A DNA stretch of 64,000 nt from an uncultured Clostridia bacterium (GCA_937921505.1 CAKZUB010000064.1:30542-94541), one strand, 5' to 3'. Shown: positions 53,820 to 63,996, numbered from the stretch's first letter. Notes: generated by a model from the sequence alone, not told the origin. Numbers and translations: made by a program.

Positions 53820-54809
53820 TTATTGTGCTTGAACTGCTGTAACAGCTACAACACCTACAATGTCTTCAACACTACATCCTCTTGATAAATCATTAACTGG
53901 TTTTGCAATACCTTGTGTAATAGGGCCATAGGCTTCAGCCTTGGCTAGTCGTTGTACTAGTTTATATCCAATGTTTCCAGCATCTAAGTCTGGGAACACA
54001 AGTACATTAGCATGTCCAGCTACTTCGCTTCCCGGCGCTTTAGACTGACCTACTTCTCTAACAATAGCCGCATCTAATTGTAATTCACCATCTATCTTAA
54101 GTTCTGGCGCCATTTGTTTAGCAAGTGCAGTCGCTTGTACTACTTTATCTACATCTGCATGTTTTGAGCTAGCATAAGTAGAATGTGAAAGCATTGCTAC
54201 AATTGGCTCTTCTCCAACTAATTGTTTAAAACTCCTAGCAGAGCTTTGTGCAATAGCTGCAAGTTCTTCAGCATTTGGATTTTGATTAAGTCCAGCATCT
54301 GAAAAAACAAATATCCCTTGACTACCCATATCACAATCAGGTACCACCATAACAAAAAATGAGGATACAAGCTTTGTATCAGGTGCAGTTTTTAATATCT
54401 GCAAAGATGGTCTAAGCACATTAGCGGTTGAATTTACAGCGCCTGCTACCATACCATCTGCTTTTTGTTCCTTAACCATCATAACACCTAAAAACAATGA
54501 ATCATTATATAATAATTCTTTTGCCTTATCATAAGTCATGCCTTTGTTCTTTCTAAGTTCTACAAGCTTCTCGATATATTGTTCCATATCTTCAAATGTT
54601 TGAGGATCTATGATCTTTGCAGCTGCTAAATCTAATCCTTCAGCTTTGCTGTTTATCGCATCTTTGTTTCCAATGAGTATTATATTTGCAAGTTCTTCTT
54701 GCAATATGATATGTGCTGCTTTTAAAGTGCGAAGATCTGTCGTTTCTGGTAGAACTATTGTTTTTTTATTATTTCTTGCTCTAGTTTTAATGACTTCTAA
54801 AAAAGACAT
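53820..54809 (-). CDS. pta: Phosphate acetyltransferase
   Basis: 329 residues, the short form without an N-terminal regulatory domain. Motifs include TADVLRPSLQ-like STANVLRPSLQ, FFVMVVPD and SKAPGSEVAGHANVLVFPDLDAGNIGYKLVQR near the end. It converts acetyl-CoA and phosphate to acetyl phosphate for AckA. A promoter lies 50 bases upstream. Confidence 0.97.
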   Translation of the reverse strand: MSFLEVIKTRARNNKKTIVLPETTDLRTLKAAHIILQEELANIILIGNKDAINSKAEGLDLAAAKIIDPQTFEDMEQYIEKLVELRKNKGMTYDKAKELLYNDSLFLGVMMVKEQKADGMVAGAVNSTANVLRPSLQILKTAPDTKLVSSFFVMVVPDCDMGSQGIFVFSDAGLNQNPNAEELAAIAQSSARSFKQLVGEEPIVAMLSHSTYASSKHADVDKVVQATALAKQMAPELKIDGELQLDAAIVREVGQSKAPGSEVAGHANVLVFPDLDAGNIGYKLVQRLAKAEAYGPITQGIAKPVNDLSRGCSVEDIVGVVAVTAVQAQ

Positions 54810-54856
54810 ATATAAACCCCTTTCAAATTTTTCCTTTTGTGTTACCCTCAGCTACT

Positions 54857-54885
54857 ATTATATTCAATGTATCTATTGTATACAA
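54857..54885 (-). promoter_or_regulatory. Sigma-A promoter of pta-ackA
   Basis: On the minus strand TTGTAT (54880-54885) and a perfect TATAAT (54857-54862) with 17 bases between, about 47 bases upstream of the ATG. Confidence 0.65.
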
Positions 54886-54988
54886 GAGCCAAATTAAAAT
54901 TTATTACAAATATCTACTTTAATCTGCTTTAATAAACACTCTTTTTATTATAGAATAAGAGCAAGGCAAAATTTTAGGAGGAATAGAC

Positions 54989-56230
54989 GTGTATATAACT
55001 GGCATCGTAGCTGAATATAATCCATTTCATAATGGTCACTTATATCAATTAAATCAATCTAAGAAATTAACCCATTCAGATTTCATCATTGCTGTCATGA
55101 GTGGAAACTTTACACAACGCGGAACACCTAGTATTGTTAATAAATTTGTACGTACCCAAATGGCCTTGTCTTCTGGTGTAGATATGGTATTAGAACTTCC
55201 TGTTCCTTTTGCCGCTGCAAGTGCCGAACGTTTTTGTGAAGCTGCGGTTTCTATTTTAAACAAAACTGGTATCGTAAATGCCATCTCATTTGGGAGTGAA
55301 CTTGGAGACATTCATTTACTAAAAGACATAGCTAAGATTTTAGTCAATGAACCACCTCATTTGTCAGCGCTTATAAAAGATTATTTATCTAAGGGATATA
55401 GTTTTCCAAGAGCTAGACAAGCAGCTGTTATTGACTTCTTTTCTATTACAAATCCTAATCATCATTTACTAGAAAATGTAAAAAAAGCAGTAGAAAATCC
55501 TAATAATATACTAGGCATTGAATATATTAAAGCATTAATAAAGTATAATACCAGCATCTCCCCTTTAACTATTAAACGTCAAGTTTCTAACTACCATGAC
55601 ACTGACATATACTCATCTATAGCTTCTGCAACAGCTATAAGAACACAGCTGCAGTCTAACCATAAGGCAGCTATCAAGCAGTGCATGCCATTTGATAGTT
55701 ATAATCTGCTCATTAATCACTCTCATCTTATACCAACTTTAGACCACTTAAGTGACTTTTTACACTATAAGCTTATTTTTTCCAATAAATCGAGTTTATA
55801 TTCTCTTTGGGATATACCTAAAGATATCATACTTTCTATTTTAAACTGTTTTACAGAAAAACTATCTATCTTAGACATCATTGATAAGGTAACCTCTAAA
55901 ACTTATACAAGAGCCACTGTTCAAAGGGCTCTCCTTAGAATTATTCTAAATGTTTTACAAGATGACATGGATAAATTAAATGATTTAAACTGGATTCCTT
56001 ATATCAGAGTACTTGGATGCAGGAAAAATGCTACTGTTCTTTTATCAGAAATGACTAAACATGCTAGCGTTCCTGTTATTACTAGTATTAAATCTACTTA
56101 TCCAGATTTTAGCCAAGAAGCTAGATTACTTTTAGATTACGAACTAAAAGCTAGTTACATCTATCAGTATATTACCAAAAACTCTCGTAACTATCACCAA
56201 GAATTCACACATCCTTTTATTAAGCTTTAA
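54989..56230 (+). CDS. tmcAL: tRNA(Met) cytidine acetate ligase TmcAL (YlbM)
   Basis: 413 residues starting at GTG, with AGGAGGAAT before it. The nucleotidyltransferase motif EYNPFHNGH is near the start (9-17), AVMSGNFTQRG and SVDMVLELPV-like GVDMVLELPV follow. TmcAL acetylates C34 of elongator tRNA(Met) with acetate and ATP. It is divergent from pta-ackA, the acetate genes. This neighbourhood is common in Clostridia. Confidence 0.93.
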   Translation: MYITGIVAEYNPFHNGHLYQLNQSKKLTHSDFIIAVMSGNFTQRGTPSIVNKFVRTQMALSSGVDMVLELPVPFAAASAERFCEAAVSILNKTGIVNAISFGSELGDIHLLKDIAKILVNEPPHLSALIKDYLSKGYSFPRARQAAVIDFFSITNPNHHLLENVKKAVENPNNILGIEYIKALIKYNTSISPLTIKRQVSNYHDTDIYSSIASATAIRTQLQSNHKAAIKQCMPFDSYNLLINHSHLIPTLDHLSDFLHYKLIFSNKSSLYSLWDIPKDIILSILNCFTEKLSILDIIDKVTSKTYTRATVQRALLRIILNVLQDDMDKLNDLNWIPYIRVLGCRKNATVLLSEMTKHASVPVITSIKSTYPDFSQEARLLLDYELKASYIYQYITKNSRNYHQEFTHPFIKL

Positions 56231-56309
56231 CAATACTATAAAGTCTTTTTTGGGACGATCCCTCATATAATAAGTCAATAGGTTTGTCTTATGAAGGAGC
56301 GTGTCTGAT

Positions 56310-57443
56310 GTGTCTAAAAAGTATATAATCGCTTTAGGTGTTATATTGATTATTGCAATGTTAGTATTATCACCTAATATTTGTATTAGTGCAGCTAAAG
56401 AAGGTCTTTTATTATGGTTTAACAAAATACTGCCCTCTCTACTCCCCTTCATTATTCTCATTAATATTTTGTCACAGTTAAATGTTATGAGGGGTATCGG
56501 TAAAATTTCTTCTCCGCTTACTCAAAAATTATGGAAACTTCCCGGTGTGAGTCTATTTGCTTTTATTATGGGTTTTGTTGCAGGGTACCCTATGGGTGCT
56601 AAAGTGATTAGAGAACTTCTTGATAGTGAATCTTTATCTCATAAAGAAGCTCAAAAGCTACTTTGTTTTAGTAATAACTGTGGGCCTTTATTTATAGTGG
56701 GTACTATCGGAACGCTTATGTTAAACAGTCCTGCTATTGGATATTTCTTGTTACTAGTCCATATTTTATCAGCAATAGTACTCAGTTTCATCTTTTCATT
56801 TTATAAAAGTGATTCGCTTAGCCATCCGCGAAAATCTAATAATACTCAAAATAATTCTATTTTTACCTTCTCCTATATATTTAATGAGGCTGTAAGAAAT
56901 GGAATGGATACTGTTGTATATATAGGAGGATACATTATATTTTTTTCTGTTGTAGCAAGTATTATAAAATCTTCTTCCATTGTTATTAGTATTATTGACT
57001 TTTGTCTAATTCGTACCATTTCTTTATCAACCTCTCTCGGTTTCCTAACTGGAATATTAGAATTATCAAATGGAGCAAGTATGTTGTGTGATCCAAGTAA
57101 AATTTCTTTAGATCTATTAGCCGTAGTTTCTTTTCTTATTAGTTTTGGTGGTATATGCGTTTATTTCCAAACTTCTTATGTTCTAGGCAACTGTGGTTTT
57201 TCACTTATACCCTATGTGATTTCTAAGGTTATGCAAGGTATTTTAAGTTTCATCTTATCCTTTCTATGTTATCCTCTGTTTGCTCTGTATACATTAAAAA
57301 CAATACTTCCTTTTGAAATCAAATGGCTTTTAATATTATTAGGAACTGTTATTTTATTTGTTTATACTGTAAACATCTTAAATTATATTTATATTAAAAA
57401 GCCTCACAGATCTTTAAAAAACAAGTATACTTACAACTACTAA
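56310..57443 (+). CDS. ylbJ: YlbJ-family sporulation membrane protein
   Basis: 377 residues with about nine hydrophobic segments. Family motifs include LLLWFNKILPSLLPFI, GFVAGYPMGAKVIREL and CFSNNCGPLFIVGT. YlbJ is a sigma-E-controlled spore protein in Bacillus. I prefer GTG at 56310, because AAGGAG is 10 bases upstream; a GTG at 56301 is too close to it. It lies 79 bases after tmcAL with a small GGGA/TCCC stem between, and ends at a bidirectional terminator. Confidence 0.9.
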   Translation: MSKKYIIALGVILIIAMLVLSPNICISAAKEGLLLWFNKILPSLLPFIILINILSQLNVMRGIGKISSPLTQKLWKLPGVSLFAFIMGFVAGYPMGAKVIRELLDSESLSHKEAQKLLCFSNNCGPLFIVGTIGTLMLNSPAIGYFLLLVHILSAIVLSFIFSFYKSDSLSHPRKSNNTQNNSIFTFSYIFNEAVRNGMDTVVYIGGYIIFFSVVASIIKSSSIVISIIDFCLIRTISLSTSLGFLTGILELSNGASMLCDPSKISLDLLAVVSFLISFGGICVYFQTSYVLGNCGFSLIPYVISKVMQGILSFILSFLCYPLFALYTLKTILPFEIKWLLILLGTVILFVYTVNILNYIYIKKPHRSLKNKYTYNY

Positions 57444-57462
57444 TCTACTCGCCTTTTAACAA

Positions 57463-57498
57463 AAAAAGATGACAAGTATCAAGGCTTGTCATCTTTTT
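57463..57498. terminator. Bidirectional terminator between ylbJ and codY
   Basis: AAAAAGATGACAAG/CTTGTCATCTTTTT, a 14-bp perfect stem with an 8-base loop between convergent genes. Confidence 0.9.
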
Positions 57499-57508
57499 AA
57501 TTATTTAA

Positions 57509-58267
57509 TTATTTTCTTAATTTAGCAAGCTCATCTAAAAGAGCATGATTAAGTACTTTTATATATGTCCCTTTCATACCTAGAGATCTTGATTCAATAA
57601 CTCCCGCACTTTCAAACTTACGTAATGCATTGACAATAACTGAGCGCGTAATACCTACTTTGTCAGCTATTTTACTAGCTATAAGTAACCCTTCGCTACC
57701 ATCTAGTTTTTCAAATATATGGTAGATAGCTTCAAGTTCTGAATAAGACAATGTACTTAATGAAGATTTTACAATAGCTATTCTACGTTCCTCTGCATCA
57801 CTTTCATCCTTTAAAGAACTTAAAATTTCAACTGCCACAATTGTTGCACCGTATTCTGCTAAAATTAAATCCTCTGTAGAATAATTTCCTTCGCCTTTTT
57901 CTTTGTAAAGCAAAAATGTTCCAAGTCTTTGTCCGCCTGCTATAATAGGCACTACACAAGCTACATAGTTTGCGCTATTAGGCATTTCTGGAAAAAGAGT
58001 TTCTAATGAAACATCTTCCTTCAAATCCAAAATGGTCATGAATTGATCATTAACTGAGTAATCAATATATTGATCTTCGTTAGCGAACTGATGCGGAATG
58101 GTAGTATTAGCTCCTAAAAGTTTGCTTTTATAGCCTACTACTAGCACATTGCATTTAGTAACATCACTGATTACTTCACATATTTCAGAAAAAATAACTT
58201 TGTCTGAACCAAATCTTTGTAATAATCTGTTGACCTTACGCATTTTTTGTAATAACTCTTGAGACAT
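57509..58267 (-). CDS. codY: GTP- and branched-chain-amino-acid-sensing regulator CodY
   Basis: 252 residues. An N-terminal GAF domain (about 1-150) is followed by a winged helix with ASKIADKVGITRSVIVNALRKFESAGVIESRSLGMKGTYIKVLN. It represses nitrogen and late-growth genes when GTP and isoleucine are high. It lies downstream of topA but behind a terminator, so has its own promoter; I could not fix one. GGAGGAG precedes the ATG. Confidence 0.96.
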   Translation of the reverse strand: MSQELLQKMRKVNRLLQRFGSDKVIFSEICEVISDVTKCNVLVVGYKSKLLGANTTIPHQFANEDQYIDYSVNDQFMTILDLKEDVSLETLFPEMPNSANYVACVVPIIAGGQRLGTFLLYKEKGEGNYSTEDLILAEYGATIVAVEILSSLKDESDAEERRIAIVKSSLSTLSYSELEAIYHIFEKLDGSEGLLIASKIADKVGITRSVIVNALRKFESAGVIESRSLGMKGTYIKVLNHALLDELAKLRK

Positions 58268-58366
58268 TATATCTCCTCCTTAAAAAATTTTTAATTATAA
58301 TCTAAAGGTTCTATATACTTTATTATGTTCAAAAAATTAGAAAATATACACTGTTTCATCTAAAAA

Positions 58367-58392
58367 GACAAAGTTGATCATACAACTTTGTC
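58367..58392 (-). terminator. Terminator of topA
   Basis: GACAAAGTTG/CAACTTTGTC, a 10-bp stem with a 6-base loop, followed on the minus strand by TTTTT. It lies about 90 bases after the topA stop. The 215-base spacer to codY holds otherwise AT-rich sequence. Confidence 0.8.
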
Positions 58393-58482
58393 CTTTAATA
58401 AACAAATAATAACACAATTTGACAAAAAACTCAATATATAAATGTAAATAATAACACTATAAATATTTAACAAATTGTAAAT

Positions 58483-60555
58483 TTATTTTTTATTTTGTTT
58501 TCCGTAATTACACTTGGTACTACGGCATACAATCTTCTTGTTTTTTGCACTTCCTTTTTCAACTAATACATCATCGCATACAGGACACTTATCACCGGTT
58601 GGTTTTTCCCATGACATAAACTCACAATTATCGCCATTATTTTCACATCCATAGTAAGTTCTGCCTTTTTTTGTTTTTTTAAGGAGTACGTTTGCATTAC
58701 ATAAAGGACAATGAATACCTGTATCTTCATACCATGGTTTAGTAAAGTTACAGTCGGGAAAACTCGGACAACCTAAAAATTTACCATATTTTCCATATCT
58801 TACAATCATATATGCTCCACATTTTTCACAAGGAACATCTGTAGTTTCTGTTAAATCAATACTCTGGATTTCATTCTCAGCTTTAATAACAGTATGATTA
58901 AAGTGAGGATAGAACGATTTGATGATTTCTTTCCACTCGACATTTCCTGATGCAATTTCATCGAGTATTCTTTCCATGTTTGCAGTAAAATCTACATCAA
59001 CAACTTCATCAAAATACTCTAACATAATCTGATTAACTACTTCTCCAAGTTCCGTTGTATAAATATTTTTATTCTCTTTCACAATATAACGTCTAGCCAA
59101 AAGAGTTGTAATAGTAGGAGCATAGGTACTAGGCCTACCCACACCATTTTCCTCCAACGCTTTAACAAGTGCAGCTTCTGAAAAGTGTGCTGGTGCCTGA
59201 GTAAAATGTTGTAGTGGAATAATACTTGTACATTCTAGTAAATCTTTTTCACTTACTTGAAATTTAGATTCCTTTTTAGGCTTTTCTTCACTTAAGTTAT
59301 AAACCTTCATAAAGCCATCAAATAATTCAATCGAATATGACGCTCTAAAAATATATTCGCCATTTTTAATCTTAATAGAATGTGTTTCATACTCTGCCGG
59401 GGACATCTGACTTGCAATAAATCTATTCCAAATCATATTATAAAGCTTATATTGGTCTCTTGATAAATTTTCTTTAATCTCTGATGGTTTATAATCAATA
59501 TACGTAGGTCTAATGGCTTCATGCGCATCTTGAATATTGACCTTTTTTGACTTAGTAGATTGTTTTTGTTCTCCTAAATAGCGTTCACCAAATTTATCTT
59601 TAATATATTCATGAGCTTCTTCTTTAGCTTTATCTGATATTCTAACAGAATCTGTTCGAATATAAGTTACAATCCCTACTTCTTTTTTGCCAACTTTAAT
59701 ACCTTCATAAAGTTGTTGTGCTATATTCATTGTTTTTTGAGTGGAAAACCCTAGATGCTTAGCTGCTTCTTGTTGAAGTGTGCTTGTTGTAAAAGGCAAC
59801 CCAGTATTTTTAACTCTAGTACTTTTCTTTGTACTAATTACTTCATACTTACCTTTTTCGCATGCCTCAATGACTTTTTTTGCTTCTTCTTCATTTTTGA
59901 TCTCTATTTTTTCTTCATTTTTAGTATCAAGTTTCGCTTCAAATGCTTTGTCTTTATTATGTCTTAAATGAATTTGTATAGACCAGTATTCTTCTTCAAC
60001 AAATTCTCTTATTTCTTTTTCTCTATCACTAATAAGTCTTAAAGTAACAGACTGTACACGCCCTGCACTTAATCCTTTTCGAATCTTTTTCCATAGTATT
60101 GGGCTTATTTTATAACCTACTAGCCTATCTAGTATTCTTCTGGCTTGTTGTGCATCTACAAGGTCCATATTAATAGCTCTTGGATGTTTAATCGCTTCTT
60201 TTACAGCTTCCTCTGTAATTTCATTAAAGGTGATTCTATAAACTTTTTTATCTTGCAGCTTAAGCGAATGATATAAGTGCCAAGAGATAGCCTCTCCCTC
60301 TCTATCGGGGTCAGTTGCCAAATAAACGCATTTTGCATTCTTGACCTCTTTTCTCATTTTCTGAAGCAATTCACCTTTTCCTCTTATTGTAATATATTTA
60401 GGTTCATAATTATTTTCTGTATCAATACCTAATTGACTTTTTGGCAAGTCTCTTACATGTCCTACTGATGCTTCCACTTTGTAATTTTTGCCTAAAAATC
60501 TACTTATTGTATTAACCTTAGCTGCAGATTCTACAACCACTAAATTATCAGCCAT
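58483..60555 (-). CDS. topA: DNA topoisomerase I
   Basis: 690 residues. TOPRIM domain with E9 and the DxD pair in YLATDPDREGEA (D82, D84), catalytic Tyr in GIVTYIRTDS (about 297), and three C-terminal zinc ribbons beginning CEKC, CPLC and CPVC. It relaxes negative supercoils. The third ribbon ends with the frame CRSTKCNYGKQNKK. It follows dprA by 13 bases, a classic Firmicutes order. Confidence 0.97.
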   Translation of the reverse strand: MADNLVVVESAAKVNTISRFLGKNYKVEASVGHVRDLPKSQLGIDTENNYEPKYITIRGKGELLQKMRKEVKNAKCVYLATDPDREGEAISWHLYHSLKLQDKKVYRITFNEITEEAVKEAIKHPRAINMDLVDAQQARRILDRLVGYKISPILWKKIRKGLSAGRVQSVTLRLISDREKEIREFVEEEYWSIQIHLRHNKDKAFEAKLDTKNEEKIEIKNEEEAKKVIEACEKGKYEVISTKKSTRVKNTGLPFTTSTLQQEAAKHLGFSTQKTMNIAQQLYEGIKVGKKEVGIVTYIRTDSVRISDKAKEEAHEYIKDKFGERYLGEQKQSTKSKKVNIQDAHEAIRPTYIDYKPSEIKENLSRDQYKLYNMIWNRFIASQMSPAEYETHSIKIKNGEYIFRASYSIELFDGFMKVYNLSEEKPKKESKFQVSEKDLLECTSIIPLQHFTQAPAHFSEAALVKALEENGVGRPSTYAPTITTLLARRYIVKENKNIYTTELGEVVNQIMLEYFDEVVDVDFTANMERILDEIASGNVEWKEIIKSFYPHFNHTVIKAENEIQSIDLTETTDVPCEKCGAYMIVRYGKYGKFLGCPSFPDCNFTKPWYEDTGIHCPLCNANVLLKKTKKGRTYYGCENNGDNCEFMSWEKPTGDKCPVCDDVLVEKGSAKNKKIVCRSTKCNYGKQNKK

Positions 60556-60568
60556 ATTTACCTCCTCA

Positions 60569-61660
60569 TTAAACGCGCACGTATCTTTCCCCTGGTAGTC
60601 TTTTTATAAGTCCTTTAATTTCTAATTTAATTAAACTAGGATAAACTATTTCATAGGGAAGCTTTGTATCTTTAAATAATTCATTTAAATTAATTGGGCT
60701 CTGACTTAAATAAGCATATACTATACTTTCATCTTGTGCAAGTTTACAATCATTATTTTTTGGTGTATTATTTTTAAAATCCTCTATCTGAGCTTGAATA
60801 TAGGGTGGAAACTCTTCCATGATATCTTCTATTTTGGTAACACATCTTGCCCCATTTTTAATCAGTTCATTAGTTCCTGAACTTAACTTGCTATTAATAT
60901 TGCCTGGCACCGCAAAAACATCTCTATTATGTTCTAATGCCAGATTGGCTGTAATTAACGATCCACTCTTAATATCTGCTTCAACCACTAGTATGCCCAT
61001 AGACATACCACTAATAATTCTATTTCTTCTTGGGAACTGAAAAGGTAATGGTGGTGTATCCAAAAAATATTCTGATATTAAACATCCTTGCTGTGGAATC
61101 AAATCATATATTTTTTGATTTTGACTCGGATAACAGATATTTATGCCAGTTCCCATTACTGCTATAGTATATCCTGTTTTTAGCGCACCTTTATGTGCTG
61201 CCTCATCAATACCATAAGCCATACCACTGATGACAACAATACCCTGTTCTGCTAACTCTGCCGACAATTTATAAGTACTCTCAAAACCATATTCAGAACA
61301 TTTTCTAGAACCTACTATACCAAGTGATGGTCTGTTTAAATAACTTAGATCCCCTTTGACAAATAAAATAATAGGTGGATCAATTATCTGTTTCAAACAA
61401 CAAGGATAGTTTTTATTCAATATATCTACTATATGAATTTTTTGATCTTCATATACTTTAATCATTTTTGAAAGTTCTTCTAATATGCCTTTAGATTGTT
61501 CTATTTTTTGGATCTGTTTATCTTCAAATCCGAATTGTCGATAGTCCTCTGCTTTAGCATCATATATATTTTTATAAGAACCAAAGCGTTCTAACATTTT
61601 TATCTTAATATTTTCAGGCAGACTCAGTTTATGCAACCACATACTGTATTTTTTATTCAT
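60569..61660 (-). CDS. dprA: DNA processing protein DprA
   Basis: 363 residues. The Rossmann-like core has GIVGSRKCSEYG near 112, SGMAYGIDEAAHKGAL, FPRRNRIISGMS and GSLITANLALE. A C-terminal winged helix (LNELFKDTKLPYEIVYPSLIKLEIKGLIKRLPG) follows. DprA loads RecA on incoming single strands in transformation. The divergent gene comM supports a DNA uptake link. Confidence 0.95.
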   Translation of the reverse strand: MNKKYSMWLHKLSLPENIKIKMLERFGSYKNIYDAKAEDYRQFGFEDKQIQKIEQSKGILEELSKMIKVYEDQKIHIVDILNKNYPCCLKQIIDPPIILFVKGDLSYLNRPSLGIVGSRKCSEYGFESTYKLSAELAEQGIVVISGMAYGIDEAAHKGALKTGYTIAVMGTGINICYPSQNQKIYDLIPQQGCLISEYFLDTPPLPFQFPRRNRIISGMSMGILVVEADIKSGSLITANLALEHNRDVFAVPGNINSKLSSGTNELIKNGARCVTKIEDIMEEFPPYIQAQIEDFKNNTPKNNDCKLAQDESIVYAYLSQSPINLNELFKDTKLPYEIVYPSLIKLEIKGLIKRLPGERYVRV

Positions 61661-61775
61661 TCAATCACCACTTTACTATATTTTTGATCATATTACTACT
61701 ATTATCAGAAAAATGTTTAAATATTTTAAATTAAAGCCATAATCTTAAAAATAGTTTTACAGAAAGGATAACCTA

Positions 61776-63290
61776 ATGTTTTGTAAATTAAACAGTTACT
61801 CATTAAATGGCGTGAATACTATTCACGTAGATGTAGAAGTTGATATCTGTGATGGTCTTCCTGGATTTGAAATTGTAGGCCTTCCCGATAGTGCAGTTAG
61901 AGAATCAAGAGAACGTGTAAAAAGTGCTATAAAAAACAGTGGTTTTAAGTTCCCTATACGTAAAATAACTGTTAATCTCGCACCTGCTGACGTTAAAAAG
62001 GAAGGGTGTATGTATGATCTTCCGATCGCCTTAGGTATATTATGTTGCATGGGAGAAATTCCGATATCAGCGCTGCAAAACAGTGTTTATGTGGGCGAGC
62101 TTGCTTTAAATGGTAATTTGAGAGGCATACGAGGATTACTTCCTATATTATGCTCTATTAGCGAAAATTCTAAGTTAAATTGTATTGTTCCTTTTAGCAA
62201 TGGCAAAGAAGCTACCCTTATCCAAAAAGGAACTATATTTCTAGCTCATGACTTACAAGAAGTTGTAGCATTTACTCAAGCAAAGTATAATCTCACTAAA
62301 TGTCCTAACTCCCCACCTATAAAAGATGCTGTGTATGATATCGATTTTTCCGATGTTAAAGGTCAAGAGAACGTAAAAAGAGGTCTTATGATTTGTGCTG
62401 CTGGCTATCACAACGCCTTACTCATCGGACCTCCTGGCTCTGGAAAAACAATGCTTGCAAATAGACTAGTCTCCATCCTACCTCCACTTACTGATGCTGA
62501 ATGCATTGAAACAACCAAAATATATAGTGTAGCAAATAAGCTTCCTAACTACTCTATTATACAAACAAGGCCTTTTAGAGCACCACATCACACTATTTCT
62601 CCTTTAGGTCTTACTGGCGGAGGTCATCATCCTAAACCAGGTGAAATCAGCCTAGCACACTTAGGCGTTCTTTTCTTAGACGAACTATTAGAATTTAATA
62701 AAAATGCACTTGAAGTTTTAAGACAACCCATGGAAGAGCATCAGGTGACTATTTCGCGTGCTAACTCTGCTATAACTTATCCATCAAATTTTCTATTTAT
62801 AGCTTCTACTAACCCTTGCCCTTGCGGATATTACCCAAATACCCAAAAATGTTCTTGTAGCCTAAATAGTATAAAAAAATATTTAAGTAAGCTCTCTGGC
62901 CCATTATTAGATCGCATAGACGTTCATCTTGAGACACAAGCTCTCTCAATAAGTGACTTGAAAAGTTCTAATGCATTGTCTTCTAAAGAACTCTATAGCA
63001 AGGTAAAAACTTCTCTTTCTATACAAAGAGAGCGATTTAAACTTACAGACATACAACATAACAGTCAAATCCCTACTAGTAAACTAAACAAATATTGTTC
63101 ACTTACTTCTGATGCACACGATCTATTAAATAGTTGGTTTGAAAATTCTTCTTCAAGTGTACGTGCTTATGACAAAATTTTAAGGCTTGCTCTTACAATA
63201 GCTGATTTAGCAGAGTGTTCACAAATAGATATCCCACATATCAGTGAAGCTATCCAATACAGACTATTAGACAGAAAATTTTGGGCATAA
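61776..63290 (+). CDS. comM: YifB/ComM-family Mg chelatase-like AAA+ ATPase
   Basis: 504 residues. An N-terminal ChlI-like domain (VDVEVDICDGLPGFEIVGLPDSAVRESRERV) is followed by an AAA+ domain with Walker A GPPGSGKTML near 216, Walker B FLDELLEF, and a zinc-like CPCGYYPNTQKCSC. ComM is a branch-migration helicase in Gram-negative transformation; the function in Clostridia is inferred. Divergent from dprA over 115 bases. Confidence 0.93.
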   Translation: MFCKLNSYSLNGVNTIHVDVEVDICDGLPGFEIVGLPDSAVRESRERVKSAIKNSGFKFPIRKITVNLAPADVKKEGCMYDLPIALGILCCMGEIPISALQNSVYVGELALNGNLRGIRGLLPILCSISENSKLNCIVPFSNGKEATLIQKGTIFLAHDLQEVVAFTQAKYNLTKCPNSPPIKDAVYDIDFSDVKGQENVKRGLMICAAGYHNALLIGPPGSGKTMLANRLVSILPPLTDAECIETTKIYSVANKLPNYSIIQTRPFRAPHHTISPLGLTGGGHHPKPGEISLAHLGVLFLDELLEFNKNALEVLRQPMEEHQVTISRANSAITYPSNFLFIASTNPCPCGYYPNTQKCSCSLNSIKKYLSKLSGPLLDRIDVHLETQALSISDLKSSNALSSKELYSKVKTSLSIQRERFKLTDIQHNSQIPTSKLNKYCSLTSDAHDLLNSWFENSSSSVRAYDKILRLALTIADLAECSQIDIPHISEAIQYRLLDRKFWA

Positions 63291-63331
63291 AAAAACTATA
63301 TTAAATGCATAGGTCATTTAATATAGTTTTT
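63291..63331. terminator. Bidirectional terminator between comM and nrdR
   Basis: AAAAACTATATTAAATG/CATTTAATATAGTTTTT, a 17-bp perfect stem with a 7-base loop between convergent genes. Confidence 0.9.
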
Positions 63332-63788
63332 ATCTTTTTAACTTTTTAATGTCTTCAAGTTCAATAATAAATTCTTCTATACTTGTAAACTGCTTATACA
63401 CAGAAGCAAATCTTATATAAGACACCTCATCTAATGCTTTTAGCCTTTCCATTGCCATTTCTCCAATGATTGTAGAAGATATTTCTTTACTCTCCATTCC
63501 TGCTATATGGTTTTCTATTTCATCTACCAACAATTCTATTTGTTCTAAACTTATGCTACGTTTATTGCACGAGCGTAATACGCCTTTTAGTAATTTATCT
63601 CTATCAAAGGGCTCACGCGTCATATTTTTTTTAACAATCATAATAGGAATAGTTTCTATCTTTTCATATGTAGTAAATCTCCTATCACACTTTTCACATT
63701 GTCTTCTTCTTCTTATGGATTCAATATCATTGGCGGGTCTAGAATTAAGTACTTTTGAGGCACTATACCCACAGTAAGGGCACTTCAT
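63330..63788 (-). CDS. nrdR: Ribonucleotide reductase regulator NrdR
   Basis: 152 residues. The zinc finger has CPYCG at the N-terminus and CEKCDRRF near 33-40, then an ATP-cone domain from about 47 (MIVKKNMTREPFDRDKLLKGVLRSC). It represses nrd genes according to ATP/dATP. AGGAGG precedes the ATG. A TTGACT (63844-63849) upstream may be its -35, without a clear -10. Confidence 0.97.
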   Translation of the reverse strand: MKCPYCGYSASKVLNSRPANDIESIRRRRQCEKCDRRFTTYEKIETIPIMIVKKNMTREPFDRDKLLKGVLRSCNKRSISLEQIELLVDEIENHIAGMESKEISSTIIGEMAMERLKALDEVSYIRFASVYKQFTSIEEFIIELEDIKKLKR

Positions 63789-63896
63789 TTATAATATCCT
63801 CCTAGTTGTAATATACTCAAAGATATCATATATTTAAAATAAAAGTCAATACTCACTCTCGGGAGTTTGACAGTTACATAAAGGAAAAATCGCTGG

Positions 63897-63925
63897 AAGC
63901 CTTGATATAGGCTTATTTTTTTGTC
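63897..63925 (+). terminator. Plus-strand terminator near the right edge
   Basis: AAGCC (63897-63901) and GGCTT (63910-63914) form a stem with an 8-base loop, then ATTTTTTTTG. A nested outer pair TTTGACA (63866-63872) and TGTCAAA (63922-63928) encloses it. No plus-strand gene in view ends here. Confidence 0.6.
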
Positions 63926-63943
63926 AAATTTTACATTTTATAC

Positions 63944-63996
63944 TTTCGTACTATTTCGTACTATGGTATAATAGTAGTATAAATAACTTGGAGGTG
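63944..63996 (+). promoter_or_regulatory. Promoter with direct repeats for an off-window gene
   Basis: Two direct copies of TTTCGTACTA (63944-63953 and 63954-63963) lie next to TATAAT (63967-63972), and an inverted pair TACTAT/ATAGTA surrounds the -10. GGAGGTG (63990-63996) is a strong ribosome binding site, so a plus-strand gene starts just past 64000. No normal -35 is seen; the repeats occupy it. Confidence 0.6.

Noticed and set aside
56144..56461. Minus-strand frame across the tmcAL-ylbJ junction
   Set aside because: Overlaps two well-supported plus-strand genes and has no ribosome binding site.
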